Shown piece by piece: positions 60,749-64,000 of a stretch of 64,000 bases of DNA; the first letter of the stretch is position 1; each line of letters starts with the position of its first letter. The position numbers and the translations under genes were made by a program. The notes beneath the pieces are model-generated. The model made no database searches and was not told the DNA's origin. It saw only the letters and a program-made list of their open reading frames with translations. Location: NCBI GenBank assembly GCA_016719105.1, contig JADKAQ010000002.1:558001-622000 (forward strand), given 5' to 3'. The DNA is from Gemmatimonadota bacterium (GTDB taxonomy: Bacteria > Gemmatimonadota > Gemmatimonadetes > Gemmatimonadales > Gemmatimonadaceae).

Positions 60749-61788
60749 CCGCCCCGCGGCGCCTGGTGGTGGAGGTGAGCGCCCAGGCGCGCAACTGGTC
60801 CCTCCCGGTCGCGGGGCTCGAGCGCCTCACGGCCGAGGCGCCGCCGGGGTGGACCGTCGAGGTGCTCGACGAGACCACCCCGTTCCACAAGGATGCGGGG
60901 CACGTCGTGACGCCGTCGGCGCTGGCCGCTGCCCCCGAGATGGAGGCCTACTTCGGGTGGGGGATCGCCGAGCCGCTCTTCCAGGCCGCCCCGGCGTTGC
61001 GCTGGGTACACTCGGCCGCCGCAGGGGTCGGTCGCTCGCTCTTCCCGGCGATGGGGGCGAGCGACGTCGTCTTCACCAACTCGGCCGGGGTGATGGGGGA
61101 GAGCATCGCCGAGCACGTCGTGGGCGGCGTCCTGTACTTCCTGCACGGCTTCGACGTGGCCGTGGACCAGCAGCGGCGTGCGTGCTGGGACAAATCGCCG
61201 TTCACGGATGCGCGCGTGGCGATGCGCGAGCTGTGCGAGTGCCGGGTCCTCGTGGTCGGCACGGGCGGGCTCGGTTCTGCCATCGCGCGGCGGTTCCATG
61301 CCCTCGGGGCCGCGCGGGTCACAGGGGTGCGCCGGCGCTTGCACCTGGCGCCGCCCCCGGCCTTCGATGCGGTGATCGGGCTCGAGGCGCTCGAGGCGGA
61401 GCTCCCGACGACCGATCTGCTCGTGCTGGCCGCCCCGTTGACCCCCGAGACGCGCGCCCTGCTCTCGGCGGAACGAATGGATTGCCTCCCTGCCGGGGCG
61501 GTCGTCGTGAACGTAGCGCGCGGTGCGCTCCTGGATGAGGAAGCGCTCGCGCAACGGCTCGCTCGAGGGCAGATTCGAGGGGCGGTGCTCGACGTCTTCG
61601 AGGAGGAACCGCTCCCGGCGACGAGTCCGCTGTGGGCCCTCCGCAACGCCTTGGTGACACCGCACGTGGCCTACGTCTCACCGCGGCTTTTCTGGAGGCG
61701 CGCGCTGGACCTGTTTCTCGACAACTGGGCGCGCTACACGCGGGGAGAGCCGCTGCGCAACGTGGTAGACAAGCACGCGGGGTATTGA
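60745..61788 (+). CDS. D-isomer-specific 2-hydroxyacid dehydrogenase
   Basis: This 347-residue NAD(P)-dependent enzyme has the Rossmann segment VVGTGGLGSAIARRFHALGA near residue 165. The catalytic residues are Arg in NVARGALLDEEALA, Glu in LDVFEEEPLP and His in TPHVAYVS. The N-terminus is short and the substrate (glyoxylate, hydroxypyruvate or other) is unassigned. ATGA overlap with trpS indicates co-translation. The next gene, a PilT-like ATPase, starts 3 bases after its stop. Confidence 0.85.
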   Translation: MTAPRRLVVEVSAQARNWSLPVAGLERLTAEAPPGWTVEVLDETTPFHKDAGHVVTPSALAAAPEMEAYFGWGIAEPLFQAAPALRWVHSAAAGVGRSLFPAMGASDVVFTNSAGVMGESIAEHVVGGVLYFLHGFDVAVDQQRRACWDKSPFTDARVAMRELCECRVLVVGTGGLGSAIARRFHALGAARVTGVRRRLHLAPPPAFDAVIGLEALEAELPTTDLLVLAAPLTPETRALLSAERMDCLPAGAVVVNVARGALLDEEALAQRLARGQIRGAVLDVFEEEPLPATSPLWALRNALVTPHVAYVSPRLFWRRALDLFLDNWARYTRGEPLRNVVDKHAGY

Positions 61789-61791
61789 TTC

Positions 61792-62934
61792 GTGGAAAAG
61801 ATCATCAAGGCGGCAGTCGATCGTGGGGCGTCGGACCTGCACATCAAGGCCGGCGACGTCTTTCGTGCCCGCATCGACGGGAAACTCGTGGCGATGACGA
61901 AGCAGGCGCTCACGCCTGAGCAGACGCGGGCCATCGCGATGCGCCTCATCGCCAACGAGAAGGTGAAGGAGCGGATCGACTCGCTGCTCGACTACGACTG
62001 CTCCTGGGGGGCCCCCGGCATCGGCCGCTTCCGCGTGAACATCCTGCGGCAGCGTTCGAGCTTCATGATCGTGATGCGGGTGATCCCCTTCAAGGTGCCG
62101 ACGATCACGGAGCTGTCGCTCCCGCCGGTGCTGGAGAAGATCGCCCTCACCGAGCGCGGCATGGTGCTGGTGACCGGGGTGACGGGGTCGGGGAAGTCGT
62201 CGACGCTGGCGGCGATGATCTCGCACATCAACACCAACGTGGAAAAGCACATCGTCACGCTGGAGGAGCCGATCGAGTTCCTGCATCGCGACGTGCGCAG
62301 CTCGATCACGCAGCGCGAGATCGGGGTGGATACGGAGAACTTCCGGCAGGGGCTCAAGGCCGCGCTGCGGCAAGACCCGGACGTGATCGTCCTTGGCGAG
62401 CTGCGCGACACCGAGACGATCGACACGGCGATGAAGGCGGCCGAGACGGGGCACTTGCTGCTGGCGACCGTGCATACCCCCGACGCGCAGACGACGATCA
62501 TGCGCATCGTATCGATGTTTCCGCCGGAGGAGCAGGAAGTGGTGCGGTTGCGCCTGGCGGAGTCGCTCCATGGGGTCGTGTCGCAGCGCCTGCTGCCGCG
62601 TGCCGACGGCAAGGGGCGTGCGGTGGCGTGCGAGATCATGGTCAACACGCCGACCATCCGCGACCTCATCCTGCAGCAGAATGTCGGGGACATCCGTGAC
62701 TTCATGGCCGAGGGGCGCGACCAGTACGGGATGCAGACGTTCGACCAGCACCTGGCCGAGATGGTGACGTCGGGGATCGTCTCGTTCGACGTGGCGCTCG
62801 CCGCCTCGACCCGCCCGGCCGATTTCGAGCTGTCGATGTCGGTGTTCAAGAAGCCATCGCGAGACATGAACAACGTCGCCGACGGGTTCGGCGGCGACCT
62901 CAACCTCAGCACCAACGGAGGGATGTGGCAGTGA
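61792..62934 (+). CDS. Type IV pilus retraction ATPase, PilT-like
   Basis: This 380-residue ATPase (MEKIIKAAVDRGASDLHIKAG) has Walker A GVTGSGKS at residues 129-136. The Asp box is GELRDTETIDTAMKAAETGH and the His box is THT-like (TVHTPDA). It drives pilus disassembly and twitching motility, and pili also take up DNA. The GTG start at 61792 lies 3 bases after the previous gene. The C-terminal overlap with the dapA-like gene is 10 bases. No other pilus genes are in the window. Confidence 0.88.
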   Translation: MEKIIKAAVDRGASDLHIKAGDVFRARIDGKLVAMTKQALTPEQTRAIAMRLIANEKVKERIDSLLDYDCSWGAPGIGRFRVNILRQRSSFMIVMRVIPFKVPTITELSLPPVLEKIALTERGMVLVTGVTGSGKSSTLAAMISHINTNVEKHIVTLEEPIEFLHRDVRSSITQREIGVDTENFRQGLKAALRQDPDVIVLGELRDTETIDTAMKAAETGHLLLATVHTPDAQTTIMRIVSMFPPEEQEVVRLRLAESLHGVVSQRLLPRADGKGRAVACEIMVNTPTIRDLILQQNVGDIRDFMAEGRDQYGMQTFDQHLAEMVTSGIVSFDVALAASTRPADFELSMSVFKKPSRDMNNVADGFGGDLNLSTNGGMWQ

Positions 62935-63830
62935 TCCCGTCGATCAAGGGGATTTTTGCGCCCGTCATCACGACGTTCGACCGGCGCGGCGAACTCGACC
63001 TCGATGCGTTCGGCGCCAACCTCAAGGCACACATCGCCGCGGGGCTGCATGGCGTCGTCGTCGCCGGCTCGACCGGCGAGGCCGCGCTGCTCGAGGAGAG
63101 CGAACGCCAGCGGCTGGTGGAGATGGCACGCTCGGTCGTGCCCGCCACACACCAGGTCATTGTCGGGACCGGGGCCGAGTCGACCAAGGCGTGCGTACGC
63201 CGCTGCCGCGAGGCGGCCGAGCGCGGGGCCAACGCCTGCCTGGTGGTCGCGCCGCACTACTACTCCAACGCCATGTCCAACGCCGCACTGCAGGCGCACT
63301 ACGAGCGCGTGGCCGACGAGTCGCCCCTCCCGGTCCTGCTGTACAACATCCCCAAGTACATGCACTTCAAGCTCGAGCCCGAGCTGGTCGCCCGCCTGGC
63401 GGAGCATGACAACATCGTGGGGATGAAGGACTCGTCAGGCGATCTCGAGACGATGGCGAAGTACCTGCTGGTGCAGGGGCCGCACTTCGGCGTCATCACC
63501 GGGCACGGCGGCACCTGGCTCAAGGCGCTCAACATGGGCGTGGTGGGGGGCATCCTCGCCGTCGCCAACTTCGCCACCGAACTCACGCTCGACGTAGCGC
63601 GCCTCGCCATGGCCGCGCAGGAGCCCGAGGCATCGGAGGCGCAGCGCCGCCTGACACCGCTCGCCCTCGAGATCGTGGGGCGCATGGGGATCCCCGCGGT
63701 GAAGGTCGCGATGGAGCGTGTGGGGCTGCACGGCGGGCCGGTGCGACTCCCCCTGCTCGACAGTTCGCCGGCGGATGCGGCGCAGGTGGCCGAGCTGCTC
63801 AAGGAAGCGAGCGTCGCCGTCGTCAGCTGA
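62925..63830 (+). CDS. DapA/N-acetylneuraminate-lyase family aldolase
   Basis: This 301-residue TIM-barrel protein has GSTGEAALLEESER, the Tyr segment LLYNIPKYMHFKLEP and the Schiff-base Lys in VGMKDSSGDL (K168). This is the pyruvate-aldolase family that includes 4-hydroxytetrahydrodipicolinate synthase, 4-hydroxy-2-oxoglutarate aldolase and related lyases; I cannot tell which. The GTG start at 62925 overlaps the PilT gene; GTG 62931 is also possible. Confidence 0.85.
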   Translation: MAVIPSIKGIFAPVITTFDRRGELDLDAFGANLKAHIAAGLHGVVVAGSTGEAALLEESERQRLVEMARSVVPATHQVIVGTGAESTKACVRRCREAAERGANACLVVAPHYYSNAMSNAALQAHYERVADESPLPVLLYNIPKYMHFKLEPELVARLAEHDNIVGMKDSSGDLETMAKYLLVQGPHFGVITGHGGTWLKALNMGVVGGILAVANFATELTLDVARLAMAAQEPEASEAQRRLTPLALEIVGRMGIPAVKVAMERVGLHGGPVRLPLLDSSPADAAQVAELLKEASVAVVS

Positions 63831-63980
63831 TCGATCGGTCGCGGGCGAATCCCGCCTGATCGTCCGCGCGTAGGGAACGGCGCGGGTCTGGGGTGTCACG
63901 CGACACCACCACGCCCGCGCCGTCGTTCGTCGAGCCCTTCGATCGGCCGCTGGTTCGCTCCACGTCGCCCCCACCATCGC

Positions 63981-64000
63981 ATGAGCTTCCTGATCCTCGC
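63981..64000 (+). CDS. Start of a gene cut by the window edge
   Basis: ATG 63981 opens a frame (MSFLIL) that runs out of the window. The 150-base spacer before it is G+C-rich with a GCGCGGG/CCCGCGC pair near 63882-63921. Too short to identify; it may be a false start. Confidence 0.25.

Overview
The window is a high-GC bacterial chromosome segment (roughly two thirds G+C) built around the conserved transcription and translation gene block. Gene order, GTG starts, ATGA/GTGA overlaps and the protein types (a plug-only TonB-receptor-like protein, RGG-rich S5, TPR-glycosyltransferases) suggest a member of the Gemmatimonadota or a nearby phylum. That placement is inference, since no rRNA gene lies in the window.

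Layout: (1) 1-10127 is a cell-surface glycan cluster on the + strand: an ABC-2 polysaccharide exporter pair, a damaged prenyltransferase-like gene with a 15-G tract, a UbiA-family enzyme, a sulfotransferase-like protein and four GT4 domains, two of them fused. (2) 10234-25264 holds cysS, a four-tRNA cluster (Thr, Tyr, Gly, Thr) behind a clear sigma-70 promoter, then rpmG-secE-nusG-rplKA-rplJL-rpoBC. (3) 25387-27824 holds a TonB-plug protein and a PlsB-like acyltransferase. (4) 27991-28859 is rpsL-rpsG. (5) 28997-39812 is a complete-looking lasso-peptide (RiPP) biosynthetic cluster. (6) 40306-56974 resumes with fusA-tuf and the S10/spc ribosomal operons through secY-adk-map. (7) 57053-64000 holds ftcD, an inositol-monophosphatase-like gene, trpS, a 2-hydroxyacid dehydrogenase, pilT and a dapA-family gene.

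The most interesting part is region 5. It contains an RRE/PqqD-like B1, an asparagine-synthetase-like macrolactam synthetase (C), two 59-residue precursors with a textbook YxxP...G...T leader and almost identical 41-residue cores with two cysteines, a split ABC-2 exporter, an HPr-kinase-like protein, two tandem TPR-glycosyltransferases on the opposite strand, a transglutaminase-like protease (B2) and a nucleotidyltransferase-fold protein. The cluster sits exactly between rpsG and fusA, so it splits the str operon. Two genome-wide style signals also run through the window: a dispersed GTTAGGC motif that accounts for nearly all TTA leucine codons I noticed, and tandem GACGGGA / GAAGACGR repeats in spacers, several of which form long hairpins at operon seams.
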